DNA of 64,000 bases from Desulfobacterales bacterium (GTDB lineage Bacteria > Desulfobacterota > Desulfobacteria > Desulfobacterales > JAAELO01). Location of the stretch: contig JAAELO010000631.1 in assembly GCA_024226555.1 (NCBI GenBank), positions 17,710 to 81,709 on the forward strand, given 5' to 3'. Shown piece after piece: positions 1 to 8,348 of the stretch (position 1 is the stretch's first letter; every line of letters starts with the position of its first letter). A program made the position numbers and the translations under genes. The notes under the pieces were generated by a model. It did no database searches and was not told the origin of the DNA. It was given only the letters and a program-made list of their open reading frames with translations.

Positions 1-87
1 ATCACTGGCTTCTATACCAGTTGTTTTTGATACATATGTCTTTATCTTTAAAACTGCTTCTTCAATTGTATCAACACTGTCAGACAT
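1..87 (-). CDS. N-terminal fragment of an unrecognised protein, running off the window
   Basis: An open frame begins with ATG at 87 on the minus strand and stays open to the window edge, giving 29 residues that start MSDSVDTIEEAVLKIK. It begins two bases after the stop of the upstream hemerythrin-like gene, whose A/G-rich 3' end (AGAAAGAAAAG) could serve as its ribosome binding site, so translational coupling is likely. Too little is visible to name a family; the short acidic helical start is typical of a cytoplasmic protein. Its reality rests on the open frame and the tight spacing. Confidence 0.5.
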   Translation of the reverse strand, partial: MSDSVDTIEEAVLKIKTYVSKTTGIEASD

Positions 88-89
88 AT

Positions 90-524
90 CTATCTTTTCT
101 TTCTGTTAAAATTCTGTAGATATAGATTTAATCTCATATATGGACCATATTTCATGTCATATTCATGTATATGATTAATAATCCAGCCCTCTAAATATAA
201 TATCATGTCTTCAGTGAAATTATTTGGATCTTCACTTATCCATCTTCTAAAAGTCTGAATTTTCTTAGAAAATTGTCTATGATCTTTTACATGATCTTCA
301 GTTTCAGGATATTTATATTTTGCAAGAAAAGCTTCCTCGTTTTTAAAATGAAATTTTACAAATTCCATTAGTTCTACGAGTACGTCAATAAGCTCATTAC
401 TATCTTTTTTCTTTTTTGACTGCACATCTATAATTCTGTTTATATATTTAAATAATCTTTGATAATTTTCATCCATATCAAAAACATTAACACTATGTCT
501 TGCGTCCCACTTCATTTTTTCCAT
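90..524 (-). CDS. Bacteriohemerythrin-like protein missing its first histidine ligand
   Basis: This 144-residue protein has the four-helix hemerythrin layout. It shows a W-D-x-x-x-S-V start, then an F-H-F-x-x-E-E-A-F helix (His and Glu ligands), then Y-P-x-x-x-x-H-x-x-x-H, then H-I-x-x-x-D near the C-terminus. Family members bind a di-iron centre that carries O2 or senses it. The first helix normally reads D-x-Q-H-x-x-L-F. Here it is D-E-N-Y-Q-R-L-F, so the first histidine ligand is tyrosine and iron binding may be altered or lost. It is the first gene of a minus-strand pair with the partial gene at the window edge and is divergent from the ast operon. The fold assignment is fairly sure; O2 binding is not. 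Confidence 0.8.
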   Translation of the reverse strand: MEKMKWDARHSVNVFDMDENYQRLFKYINRIIDVQSKKKKDSNELIDVLVELMEFVKFHFKNEEAFLAKYKYPETEDHVKDHRQFSKKIQTFRRWISEDPNNFTEDMILYLEGWIINHIHEYDMKYGPYMRLNLYLQNFNRKKR

Positions 525-1025
525 TTAATTAAAAACCTTTTTCCTAAAGTTAAAATTGTACTAATAAAAGTATAATTTAAAAAATCGTATTATAGAGTAT
601 ATTTCAGCCTAAGTCTTCTCAAAAAGCTTAATATTAAAATAAAATTGTTTTTCATTTTGTCAAATCGAAAGGAAATCTTAAAAAATAAAACAAAATGGTT
701 TAATTTGTTTTATGTATTTTCGTATATTTTGCACAAAGTCGCTATATAAATCATAATTCAAATAAATTATAAAGACTAAAGATTTCCCTGGGCCGAAAGG
801 AAATTAATAATAACTATATTTTGATCAAATCACAAAAAAACATAATATTTTGAAACCAAATTCATAATTATTAGATATTCCCATGAAATAAGTTTGATTT
901 TTTATACTATAATTGCTAACAGGTCAAAGATTCAAAATATCTTTTTGTTTTTATTTTAGGATTCGAAGAGTCTCCTTTTTAAACGACTCAAAATTAAAAT
1001 CAGAAAAAAACTGGAGAAAAGACAA
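525..1025. other. Intergenic region between the divergent hemerythrin-like and ast genes
   Basis: About 500 bases with no credible coding frame. It must hold divergent promoters for the hemerythrin-like gene (minus) and astC (plus). Two copies of CGAAAGGAAAT lie at about 665-675 and 792-802, and the stretch around 780-802 can fold by pairing ATTTCC with GGAAAT. A GGAGA ribosome binding site at about 1013-1017 precedes astC. I see no clear regulator box or promoter hexamers that I would defend. Confidence 0.4.
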
Positions 1026-2243
1026 ATGAGTCAGAATTTTTCTGTGACCAGAGAACTATTTGATGATGTAATGGTACCCAACTATTCACCGGGCAACAAG
1101 ATACCTGTAAAAGGTCTTGGGTCAAGAGTATGGGATCAGGATAATCGGGAATATATCGATTTTGCCGGTGGCATTGCAGTTACATCACTTGGACATTCAC
1201 ATCCTAAACTTGTTGAAACATTACAAACTCAAGGGGCCAAAATCTGGCACCTCAGTAATGTGCTTGCAAATGAACCAGCTATTCGGCTTGCAAAAAAACT
1301 TACAGATTCCACTTTTGCTGAAAAAGTATTTTTTTCTAACTCAGGTGGTGAAGCTAATGAAGCTGCTTTAAAGTTAGCAAGGAAATATGCTTCTGTAAAT
1401 TTTGGTGAAGATAAAAATGAGATAATTGCTTTTGAACAAAGCTTTCATGGCAGAACCTTATTTACAGTAACAGTTGGAGGTCAACCAAAATATACTGAAG
1501 GTTTTGGACCTCTTCCACAAGGAATTAAGCATGTAAAATTTAATGATATCGATTCATTAAAGAATGCAATTTCTGATAAGACATGTGCTGTTATTGTTGA
1601 ACCTATACAGGGTGAGGGTGGTATTTTAAGCCCTGAACCAGGGTATCTAAAAGACGTTAAGGCTTTGTGCAAAAAAAATAATGCTCTTTTGATTTATGAT
1701 GAAGTTCAAACTGGTATGGGAAGAACCGGAAAACTTTATGCATATATGAATGAAGGTGTGGAACCGGATATACTTACAAGTGCAAAAGGACTTGGAGGTG
1801 GTTTTCCAATCGGTGCAATGCTCACAACAAATAAAGTTTCTGAATGTTTTCATGTGGGAACACATGGAAGTACCTATGGTGGTAATCCTCTTGGAGCTGC
1901 TATTGCTGAAACTGTTCTTGATATAGTTAATACTGAAGAAGTTCTTGATGGTGTTATTAAGAAACGTGAACTTTTTATCAGCGGTATCAACAAAATAAAT
2001 GACGAATTTAAAGTATTTAAAGAGATCCGGGGTATGGGCCTTTTAATTGGCTTACAGGTTGAAGATATTTATAAAGGAAAAGCCAAGCAATTTGTAAATG
2101 CTGCTTTAGATCTTGGACTAATGTTACTTATTGCAGGTCCGGATGTTGTCCGTATAGCTCCTTCTTTAATTATACCTGATAAAGATATAGAAGAGGGTCT
2201 TTTGCTATTCAAAAAAGCAATTGAAAAGGTTGTTACAGCATAA
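1026..2243 (+). CDS. astC: Succinylornithine aminotransferase (AstC/ArgD family)
   Basis: PLP-dependent class-III aminotransferase that moves the delta-amino group of N2-succinylornithine to 2-oxoglutarate, the third step of the AST arginine pathway; ArgD homologues do the same with acetylornithine. The 405 residues match the family length. The N-terminal part (S-R-V-W-D-Q-D, Y-I-D-F-A-G-G-I-A-V) closely follows E. coli AstC. The cofactor lysine is K254 in T-S-A-K-G-L-G-G-G-F-P and the PLP-ring aspartate is D225 in Y-D-E-V-Q-T-G. The gene heads an operon with an M20 hydrolase, astA and astB, which favours the catabolic AstC role over biosynthetic ArgD. A GGAGA ribosome binding site lies just upstream. 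A dual ArgD role cannot be excluded from sequence. Confidence 0.9.
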   Translation: MSQNFSVTRELFDDVMVPNYSPGNKIPVKGLGSRVWDQDNREYIDFAGGIAVTSLGHSHPKLVETLQTQGAKIWHLSNVLANEPAIRLAKKLTDSTFAEKVFFSNSGGEANEAALKLARKYASVNFGEDKNEIIAFEQSFHGRTLFTVTVGGQPKYTEGFGPLPQGIKHVKFNDIDSLKNAISDKTCAVIVEPIQGEGGILSPEPGYLKDVKALCKKNNALLIYDEVQTGMGRTGKLYAYMNEGVEPDILTSAKGLGGGFPIGAMLTTNKVSECFHVGTHGSTYGGNPLGAAIAETVLDIVNTEEVLDGVIKKRELFISGINKINDEFKVFKEIRGMGLLIGLQVEDIYKGKAKQFVNAALDLGLMLLIAGPDVVRIAPSLIIPDKDIEEGLLLFKKAIEKVVTA

Positions 2244-2270
2244 GTTTGCTGATAATTTAAATAATATATA

Positions 2271-2305
2271 GGGAACCTCTAATAATTAAATTTTTAGAGG
2301 TTCCA
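2271..2305. repeat. Short palindromic copy of the interspersed MITE-like family
   Basis: GGGAACCTCTAATAATT is followed almost at once by its imperfect complement TTTTTAGAGGTTCC, so only the two ends of the larger element remain. It sits 27 bases after the astC stop and 11 bases before a full-length copy. It can form a strong hairpin and may act as a terminator or RNA-stability element for astC. Confidence 0.75.
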
Positions 2306-2316
2306 TAAGAACTTTA

Positions 2317-2446
2317 GGGAATCTCTAAAATCATCCCTTTGATCGAACTACATCGTTGTTCGAAATAAAAAACTGTTGTAAAATCGCCTCGTTATTTATT
2401 TCTTACCCTTGTATTTCAACCAAATTTATAGTTTTTAGAGGTTCCC
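2317..2446 (-). repeat. MITE-like element, full length, reverse orientation
   Basis: A 130-base element with ends GGGAATCTCTAAAA and TTTTTAGAGGTTCCC. Read on the minus strand, its interior (TTGAAATACAAGG, AATAACGAGGCGATTTTAC, CGATCAAA near the far end) aligns with the copy at 54005-54133. It is flanked by TTTA on both sides (2313-2316 and 2447-2450), a 4-bp target-site duplication. It lies between astC and the M20 hydrolase gene and ends 25 bases before the hydrolase ribosome binding site. Confidence 0.85.
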
Positions 2447-2482
2447 TTTATATGATTAAACATCTGTGTGTAGGAGATTCTT

Positions 2483-3712
2483 TTGATTAAATATATACCT
2501 TACCTTGATTGGCTCGAAAGCCAGTATGAGCTCATGTATCAGTCTCTATTTGAAGTCTGTGATATTAATTCCGGAAGTTTTAATATTGAAGGAATTGGCA
2601 AGGTACAGAAATATCTTGAAAAACTTGCAAAACCGTTAAATGGTACTATTAGTGAGATTAAACAGAAACCTATGCAGGTTGTTAACTCAAGAGGAAGAAT
2701 TGAAAGAATCAATCTTGGTAATACACTTATTATAAAAAAACGACCTGAAGCAAAACTACAAATATTATTGGGAGGGCACATGGATACGGTTTTCCCTGTA
2801 GACAGTCCCTTCCAAAAAACTGAGCATCTGGAAAATAATGTTGTAAAAGGACCAGGTGTTGCAGACCTTAAAGGTGGATTAATTCTCATGTTTAAGGCTC
2901 TTGAAGTTCTTGAAAGGAGCCCCTGGGCAGAATCAATAGGATGGGAAGTTGTTTTAAATCCTGATGAGGAGATTGGTTCTCCTGGTTCCGCTGAAATATT
3001 AAAAGCATGTGCTAAAAGAAATGACCTTGGTATGATATATGAGCCGGCATTTCCAGATGGTAATCTTGCATCTGACAGGAAAGGCAGTGGAAATTTTACA
3101 GTAGTTTGCAGGGGAAAAGCAGTTCATGCAGGTCGTGAATTTCATAATGGCAGGAATGCTATCAGAGCTATATCAGACTTTATTCAGCTTATAGATGATC
3201 TAAATGGACAGATGGATGATGTTACAATCAATCCGGGATATATTCAGGGTGGTGGTGCAGTAAACATTGTACCGGATCTTGCGATACATAAATTCAATGT
3301 TAGAATTGCAAGGCCTGAAGATGAATCATGGGTTTTAGACAGATTAAAGAGTGCAGTTAGCAAGATAAATAAAAAAGATGGTATTAATCTTGAGCTTCAT
3401 GGGCATTTTAACAGAAAACCCAAAATAATAACGGATTCAAACCAATTCCTTTTTGATGTTGTTCAGGATTGTGGAACCGATCTTGGTATGAATCTGTCAT
3501 ACAGGCCAACTGGTGGTTGTTGCGATGGTAACAACCTTGCATCTGCCGGGCTTCCTAATATTGATAATATTGGTGTTCGTGGAGATAATATCCATAGTGA
3601 TGAAGAGTTTATGTATCCTGAAAGTCTGGTTGAAAGAGCTAAATTAAGTGCTTTAATTTTGATGAAACTTGCGTACGGTGAAATTAAGTGGAATCACAAA
3701 AGAGGTCTGTAA
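2483..3712 (+). CDS. M20-family zinc hydrolase in the ast operon, possible succinylglutamate desuccinylase
   Basis: This 409-residue metallohydrolase belongs to the ArgE/DapE/carboxypeptidase G2 family. Visible metal and catalytic residues are H99 and D101 in G-G-H-M-D-T-V-F-P, D128 in V-A-D-L-K-G-G, E162-E163 in N-P-D-E-E-I-G-S, E187 in Y-E-P-A-F, and a late His in N-I-H-S-D-E-E. The start is TTG at 2483, supported by TAGGAGAT at 2471-2478. It lies between astC and astA, where the usual pathway needs a succinylglutamate desuccinylase (AstE, an unrelated M14-type enzyme). DapE shows that M20 enzymes can cleave N-succinyl amides. I infer, without proof, that this protein replaces AstE; a general N-acyl-amino-acid hydrolase is the alternative. 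Confidence 0.85.
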   Translation: MIKYIPYLDWLESQYELMYQSLFEVCDINSGSFNIEGIGKVQKYLEKLAKPLNGTISEIKQKPMQVVNSRGRIERINLGNTLIIKKRPEAKLQILLGGHMDTVFPVDSPFQKTEHLENNVVKGPGVADLKGGLILMFKALEVLERSPWAESIGWEVVLNPDEEIGSPGSAEILKACAKRNDLGMIYEPAFPDGNLASDRKGSGNFTVVCRGKAVHAGREFHNGRNAIRAISDFIQLIDDLNGQMDDVTINPGYIQGGGAVNIVPDLAIHKFNVRIARPEDESWVLDRLKSAVSKINKKDGINLELHGHFNRKPKIITDSNQFLFDVVQDCGTDLGMNLSYRPTGGCCDGNNLASAGLPNIDNIGVRGDNIHSDEEFMYPESLVERAKLSALILMKLAYGEIKWNHKRGL

Positions 3713-3765
3713 AAAAACATTATTTTTTATTCATATAAGTTCATAAAATAAAGAGGGTGGCATAT

Positions 3766-4788
3766 ATGATGGTTATACGTCCGGTAGAATCTTCCGATCT
3801 TAACGATGTTAAGTCAATGGCAGATAACTCAGGAATAGGTCTTACCACACTTCCTTCAGATCTTGATCTTTTAAAAGATAAGATCGACATTGCTACAAAA
3901 TCATTTAATCAAATTAATAAAGAATCCTATCAGGACAATTATCTTTTTGTACTTGAAGATACAGACAATAAAAAAGTAACAGGTACTACAGGATTAGTAT
4001 CACAAGTCGGTATGGAGCAGGCATTTTATAATTATAAACTTGGAACAACTGTTCATGCATCAAGGGAACTTAAAGTTTATAATAAAGTTAAAACACTCTA
4101 TTTAACTAATGACTATACTGGTTGTTCTGAATTATGTACTCTTTTCCTGGAGAAAGATTACAGAAAAGATAATAATGGAAAACTGCTGTCAAAATGCAGA
4201 TTTCTATTTATGGCGAACAATCCTGAAAAATTTGCAAAAAAAATTATCGCTGAACTTAGAGGATTTACAGATAAAGATGGAAAATCCATGTTCTGGGAAG
4301 GTCTTGGTAGAAAATTCTTCTCAATGGATTTTTCCGAGGCTGATTTTCTTACTGGATTAGGTAAAAAAGCATTTATTGCAGAGCTAATGCCAAAACATCC
4401 TCTTTATATTAACCTTCTTGATAAAGATACTCAGGAAGCAATAGGTAAGGTACATAAGAGCTCCGGACCTGCCATGAATATGATTGAAAAAGAAGGTTTT
4501 AGCTTCCAGGGATATGTTGATATTTTTGACGCTGGTCCTGCTGTTGAAGCTATGCTTAAAGATGTTCGGGCAATAAGAGAAAGCAAATTATATAAAGTTA
4601 AAATTGGTGATTTAAAAAAAGGGACTGAAACATATGTAGTTAGCAATACATTATTAAAAGATTTTAGGTGTACGTTAATGGACATAGAGGGTCCAGACTC
4701 TGAATTTATAACTTTAGACAAAGACTCAGCAGAAAAATTATTAGTTAAATCAAACGATAATTTGAGAGCTGTTAAGATGAATCCTTAG
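3766..4788 (+). CDS. astA: Arginine N-succinyltransferase
   Basis: AstA transfers succinyl from succinyl-CoA to the alpha-amino group of arginine, the first committed step of AST catabolism. The protein matches E. coli AstA over its length, including V-I-R-P-V-E at the start, V-H-A-S-x-E-L-x-V-Y-N, G-x-S-E-L-C-T-L-F-L, F-F-S-M-D-F and F-I-A-E-L-M-P-K-H-P. The ATG at 3766 (M-M-V-I-R-P) is chosen over an upstream in-frame GTG at 3757 because the purine-rich GAGGG at 3753-3757 fits as its ribosome binding site and the start then aligns with E. coli. The gene follows the M20 hydrolase by 53 bases. A MITE-like element separates it from astB. It is about 340 residues, the family norm. Confidence 0.95.
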   Translation: MMVIRPVESSDLNDVKSMADNSGIGLTTLPSDLDLLKDKIDIATKSFNQINKESYQDNYLFVLEDTDNKKVTGTTGLVSQVGMEQAFYNYKLGTTVHASRELKVYNKVKTLYLTNDYTGCSELCTLFLEKDYRKDNNGKLLSKCRFLFMANNPEKFAKKIIAELRGFTDKDGKSMFWEGLGRKFFSMDFSEADFLTGLGKKAFIAELMPKHPLYINLLDKDTQEAIGKVHKSSGPAMNMIEKEGFSFQGYVDIFDAGPAVEAMLKDVRAIRESKLYKVKIGDLKKGTETYVVSNTLLKDFRCTLMDIEGPDSEFITLDKDSAEKLLVKSNDNLRAVKMNP

Positions 4789-4804
4789 TGACAAAATCAC
4801 ATGA

Positions 4805-4965
4805 GGGAATCTAATAACTGTTCTTTTGAACAAATACTGCGTTTATCGAAAAAGGAATCAACCTTTTAAACGTAGGCATTTTTTTTCTCACACAGAGATT
4901 TTATAAAATTATAAGCTTTTATAAACGCTGTATTTGAAACAAAACTCAAATTATTAGAGGTTCCC
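4805..4965 (-). repeat. MITE-like element inserted between astA and astB
   Basis: A 161-base copy whose ends are GGGAATCTAATAACT and AATTATTAGAGGTTCCC. On the minus strand it reads TTTCAAATACAGCGTTTATAAAAGC and then TTTTATAAAATCTCTG, matching the copies at 45579 and 25855. ATGA flanks both sides (4801-4804 and 4966-4969), a perfect 4-bp duplication. Because it lies inside the ast operon it may change astB expression relative to astA. Confidence 0.88.
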
Positions 4966-4987
4966 ATGATTTAAAAGGAATTAAAGA

Positions 4988-6325
4988 ATGAAATCTTTTG
5001 AGGTTAATTTTGATGGTCTTGTTGGCCCAACCCATAATTACAGCGGACTATCCTATGGTAATGTTGCATCCCTTGAGAATGTAAAAAATGATTCAAACCC
5101 TAAAGAAGCTGCCAAACAAGGTCTTCTAAAGATGAAAGCCTTAAGTGATATGGGGTTAAAGCAAGGTGTTTTACCACCACATGAAAGACCTTGTGTTGAA
5201 ACTTTAAGAACACTTGGTTTTAATGGAAGTGATAAGAAAGTGATAATGAAAGCATCGGAGCAGGTTCCTGAAATATATTCAGCTGTTTGCTCAGCTTCAT
5301 GTATGTGGACTGCAAATGCTGCCACGGTTTCTCCAGCTTCAGACACAAAAGATAATAAGGTTCATTTTACACCAGCGAATTTATCTAACAAATTTCACAG
5401 ATCAATAGAATACAAAACAACATCAAGAGTTCTGAAATCAATTTTTAAAAAGGAAAATTTTTTTACTCATCATGATGCCCTGCCACAGGGAAATCATTTT
5501 GGAGATGAAGGAGCCGCTAATCATACAAGATTATGTTCTCAATATGAAGATAAGGGCGTTGAGATATTTGTCTTTGGTAAGTATGCTTTTGATGGATCAA
5601 AACCATATCCTAAAAAATTTCCGGCAAGACAAACCTTTGAAGCTTCAAGATCTGTAGCCATGATCCATAAATTAAGGGATGATGTTCCTGTTTTTGTACA
5701 GCAAAACCCAGATGTTATAGATTCCGGTGTATTTCATAATGATGTTATTTGTGTAGGTAACAGAAATGTTCTTTTTTTTCATGAAAATGCATTTTATGAT
5801 AGTGAAAATGCACTTAATGAAATTAGGAATAGCTATTCAGGAGATGATCTGCATTTTATTGAGGTTAAGAATGTTGAGGTTCCTGTTGAGGACTGTGTAA
5901 AATCTTATCTTTTTAACAGTCAGCTAATATCTTTAGATGATAATGAGATGGTTCTGGTTACACCTACAGAATGTGAAGAAACAGATTCAGTAAAGGAATA
6001 TTTAGCAAAACTTGTAGAGATGGACAATCCTATACAAAGTGTAAAATCTTTTGATTTGAGACAAAGTATGAGAAACGGAGGAGGTCCTGCTTGCCTTAGA
6101 TTCAGGGTTGTTTTAAGCCAGGATGAATTCTGGGCTACTAATCAAAAAACTATAATGAATAACAATTTGTATAATAGTTTGGATAACTGGATTGAAAAAC
6201 ATTACAGGGATAGGATGAGTTTTGATGATCTTAAAGATCCTGAAATAGTAACTGAAATTCGGGGGGCTTTGGATGAATTAACCCAAATAATGTGTTTGGG
6301 TTCAGTATATCCGTTTCAAAAATAG
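4988..6325 (+). CDS. astB: N-succinylarginine dihydrolase
   Basis: AstB hydrolyses N2-succinylarginine to N2-succinylornithine, two ammonia and CO2, the second AST step. The 445-residue length is normal. The guanidine-modifying catalytic triad is visible: E174 in [10 protein letters not shown]250 in S-G-V-F-H-N-D, and nucleophile C369 in [10 protein letters not shown]. The N-terminal [20 protein letters not shown] is a strong family signature. The start is ATG with AAGGAATTAAAGA upstream. It is the last gene of the operon and is followed by a strong hairpin terminator. No astD (semialdehyde dehydrogenase) follows, so that step must be encoded elsewhere. Confidence 0.96.
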   Translation: MKSFEVNFDGLVGPTHNYSGLSYGNVASLENVKNDSNPKEAAKQGLLKMKALSDMGLKQGVLPPHERPCVETLRTLGFNGSDKKVIMKASEQVPEIYSAVCSASCMWTANAATVSPASDTKDNKVHFTPANLSNKFHRSIEYKTTSRVLKSIFKKENFFTHHDALPQGNHFGDEGAANHTRLCSQYEDKGVEIFVFGKYAFDGSKPYPKKFPARQTFEASRSVAMIHKLRDDVPVFVQQNPDVIDSGVFHNDVICVGNRNVLFFHENAFYDSENALNEIRNSYSGDDLHFIEVKNVEVPVEDCVKSYLFNSQLISLDDNEMVLVTPTECEETDSVKEYLAKLVEMDNPIQSVKSFDLRQSMRNGGGPACLRFRVVLSQDEFWATNQKTIMNNNLYNSLDNWIEKHYRDRMSFDDLKDPEIVTEIRGALDELTQIMCLGSVYPFQK

Positions 6326-6335
6326 TATTTGATTT

Positions 6336-6373
6336 TCAGGGTAGGATTAAGAACCCTACCCTGATTTTATTTT
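6336..6373. terminator. Hairpin terminator between astB and the convergent unknown gene
   Basis: A perfect 10-bp stem, TCAGGGTAGG (6336-6345) with CCTACCCTGA (6355-6364), is followed on the plus strand by TTTTATTTT. It lies between convergent genes and has A-rich flank on the other side, so it probably works in both directions. Confidence 0.85.
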
Positions 6374-6613
6374 CTACTGAGATTTTATCTCATTTTCAAA
6401 AAGTTGAACGATAAGATCATAACAGGTTTCATCTATAGTATCTTTTGGCCATCCCTCTTTTTCAAGCTCTTCATTCATTTTATCAATTTCAAATTTAGCA
6501 CCATTGTTGATCAGAGAGAAAATATTTTTTAAAACATCTCCAACTTCATTTGCCCTGAATCCACGTCTTACAAAATGAGAATATAATCCACTGAAAATAG
6601 CCTGAGAATCCAT
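6374..6613 (-). CDS. Small unrecognised protein
   Basis: A 79-residue acidic, helix-rich protein that I do not recognise. It has no signal peptide or membrane segment, and a Lys/Glu-rich middle with E-L-E-K-E-G-W-P. It starts 22 bases after the 168-residue gene upstream on the same strand, with AAAAGGAT as a ribosome binding site just before the ATG, so the two form an operon that converges on astB. No catalytic motif is evident. A small partner or regulator of the upstream product is possible, but that is inference from spacing only. Confidence 0.65.
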   Translation of the reverse strand: MDSQAIFSGLYSHFVRRGFRANEVGDVLKNIFSLINNGAKFEIDKMNEELEKEGWPKDTIDETCYDLIVQLFENEIKSQ

Positions 6614-6635
6614 AATTTATCCTTTTAATTAAAAA

Positions 6636-7142
6636 TTAAATCATCTCTAATGAACTAAGATAAGCCTGTACTGCAAGAATAGTTGCACTAAAAACCTTTG
6701 TTCCAATTCCAATAACATCAATATTATCTTTATAACCACAAATCTCACCAAATACATGACCAACTATTTTTGATGGTTCTGAAACAGCCTGTAGATTATT
6801 TAAAGCTTCAATATAAAGATTCAATCTTTCGTTTAAGATATTATAATAATCTATATCTTTTCCTGTGGTACCGGAGGAATAATCTGAAAGATTTTTTGAA
6901 AATTCATAAACAGTTTTCCAGTACATCTCACCAAGAAGATCTTTATCTTTATTTTTTTCCATGAAATAATTAATGGACCATCCCACAGTAACAATTTTCA
7001 ATATTTGAACTTCATATTCAAGGGTTACCATATTAACTTTTTCATCTTTTGGAAAAGCACCTAAGATGCTTTTAAGATCATTTTGATCAACAGAAAAATT
7101 AAAAAGATTTTCTTTTGTTTTTTCAAGCAATTCAGTCGTCAA
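6636..7142 (-). CDS. Unrecognised soluble protein
   Basis: A 168-residue, mostly helical protein with no signal peptide, no membrane segment and no motif that I can tie to a family. It opens with M-T-T-E-L-L-E-K-T-K and has the conserved-looking stretch F-G-E-I-C-G-Y-K-D-N near residue 130. It is the first gene of a two-gene minus-strand unit with the 79-residue protein. The divergent glycosyltransferase gene starts 127 bases away, so promoters for both directions should lie in 7143-7268. Coding confidence is good from length and base composition; function is unknown. Confidence 0.7.
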   Translation of the reverse strand: MTTELLEKTKENLFNFSVDQNDLKSILGAFPKDEKVNMVTLEYEVQILKIVTVGWSINYFMEKNKDKDLLGEMYWKTVYEFSKNLSDYSSGTTGKDIDYYNILNERLNLYIEALNNLQAVSEPSKIVGHVFGEICGYKDNIDVIGIGTKVFSATILAVQAYLSSLEMI

Positions 7143-7268
7143 TTTTATAGAACCTCGATTTATTTTTTAATAATTTTTTGTTTGATCAAACTAATATCAC
7201 TTTAATAGTTGATTTTAAAATGTTTTTTTGTGATATGAGATTAAAAATATAAAATATAAGGTTTGAAA

Positions 7269-8348
7269 ATGAAAAAATTAAAAGTATGTTTTTTTGAGAC
7301 ATATTTTGGAGGATCACATAGAAGTTTTGCTGAAGGTCTTATTGAAAGATCAATGCATGACATTGAACTATTTACTCTTCCTGAGAAAAACTATAAATGG
7401 CGTTTAAGAGGATCTGCACTTCATCTTCTAGAAAATAATCTGGATTCAGGTTTTGATGTTCTATTGGTTTCAGATATGTTCAATGTTGCTGATTATAAGG
7501 CTTACAGAGGTAATAAGGCCTTGCCAGTACTTAATTATTTTCATGAAAATCAGATAACATATCCAAGTAACAATACTATTACTGATTTTAGTTTAGGGAT
7601 GATTAATATTACATCAGCAATATGTTCTGATAAAATACTATTTAATTCGAACACACATTATCAGGATTTTATTGATGGAATACCCCCGTTTTTAGAAAGA
7701 GCTCCTGATCATAGGCCTTTATGGGTTGTTAATGAAATTGAAGATAAAAGCTCAGTTCTCTATCCAGGATGCAATTTTGAAAATGAAATTGAGACATATA
7801 AAACAAATGAAGAACCTGTTATAGTTTGGAATCACAGGTGGGATTATGACAAAAAACCCGAATCTTTTTTCAAGGCACTAAGACATCTCAAAGATAAGAA
7901 TCTAAAATTTAAAATTGTCATTTTAGGTCAGAACTACGAAAACAAACCTAAACTGTTTAAAAAAGCTGAAGAAGAATTTAAAGATTATATTTTATTTTCC
8001 GGGTATGCAGAGTCGAGAGAAGATTATATTAATTGGCTAAAAAAAGGTGATATAGTCATAAGCACCGCAATACAGGAGAATTTTGGTTATTCAGTTGTTG
8101 AAGCGGTTCATTATGGATGTTTTCCACTATTACCAGACAAATTGTCTTATCCTGAGATAATACCTGAAGATTATCATGAAGATGTGTTATATGAAGATAT
8201 AAATGAGCTTATAATAAAACTTCAATACAGGGTTGAAAATATTCGTTCCTGTGATTCTGTGATTAATGAACTTGCAGGAAGGATGAAAGAATATTCATGG
8301 AACAGTTCAATTGATAAATACGACAAAGAAATAAGAGATTTGATTTAA
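7269..8348 (+). CDS. tRNA-queuosine alpha-mannosyltransferase-like glycosyltransferase (DUF3524 family)
   Basis: The N-terminus, F-F-E-T-Y-F-G-G-S-H-R-S-F-A-E-G-L followed by L-P-x-K-x-Y-K-W-R-L-R-G-S-A, is the signature of the DUF3524 family. That family includes the animal queuosine-tRNA mannosyltransferase (GTDC1/QTMAN) and bacterial homologues. A GT4-like C-terminal half follows, with W-N-H-R-W-D-Y-D-K-K-P (about residue 190) and a nucleotide-sugar segment I-S-T-A-I-Q-E-N-F-G-Y-S-V-V-E-A-V (about 275). I infer that it mannosylates queuosine in tRNA-Asp; that activity in this organism is unproven. The start is ATG at 7269 with TAAGG upstream, not the in-frame TTG at 7263. It overlaps rsmG by one base, so two RNA-modification genes are coupled. 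Confidence 0.82.
   Translation: MKKLKVCFFETYFGGSHRSFAEGLIERSMHDIELFTLPEKNYKWRLRGSALHLLENNLDSGFDVLLVSDMFNVADYKAYRGNKALPVLNYFHENQITYPSNNTITDFSLGMINITSAICSDKILFNSNTHYQDFIDGIPPFLERAPDHRPLWVVNEIEDKSSVLYPGCNFENEIETYKTNEEPVIVWNHRWDYDKKPESFFKALRHLKDKNLKFKIVILGQNYENKPKLFKKAEEEFKDYILFSGYAESREDYINWLKKGDIVISTAIQENFGYSVVEAVHYGCFPLLPDKLSYPEIIPEDYHEDVLYEDINELIIKLQYRVENIRSCDSVINELAGRMKEYSWNSSIDKYDKEIRDLI

Noticed and set aside
660..802. Another MITE-like copy upstream of astC
   Set aside because: GGAAATCTT and AAGATTTCC are inverted, but the family ends and interior are not present.
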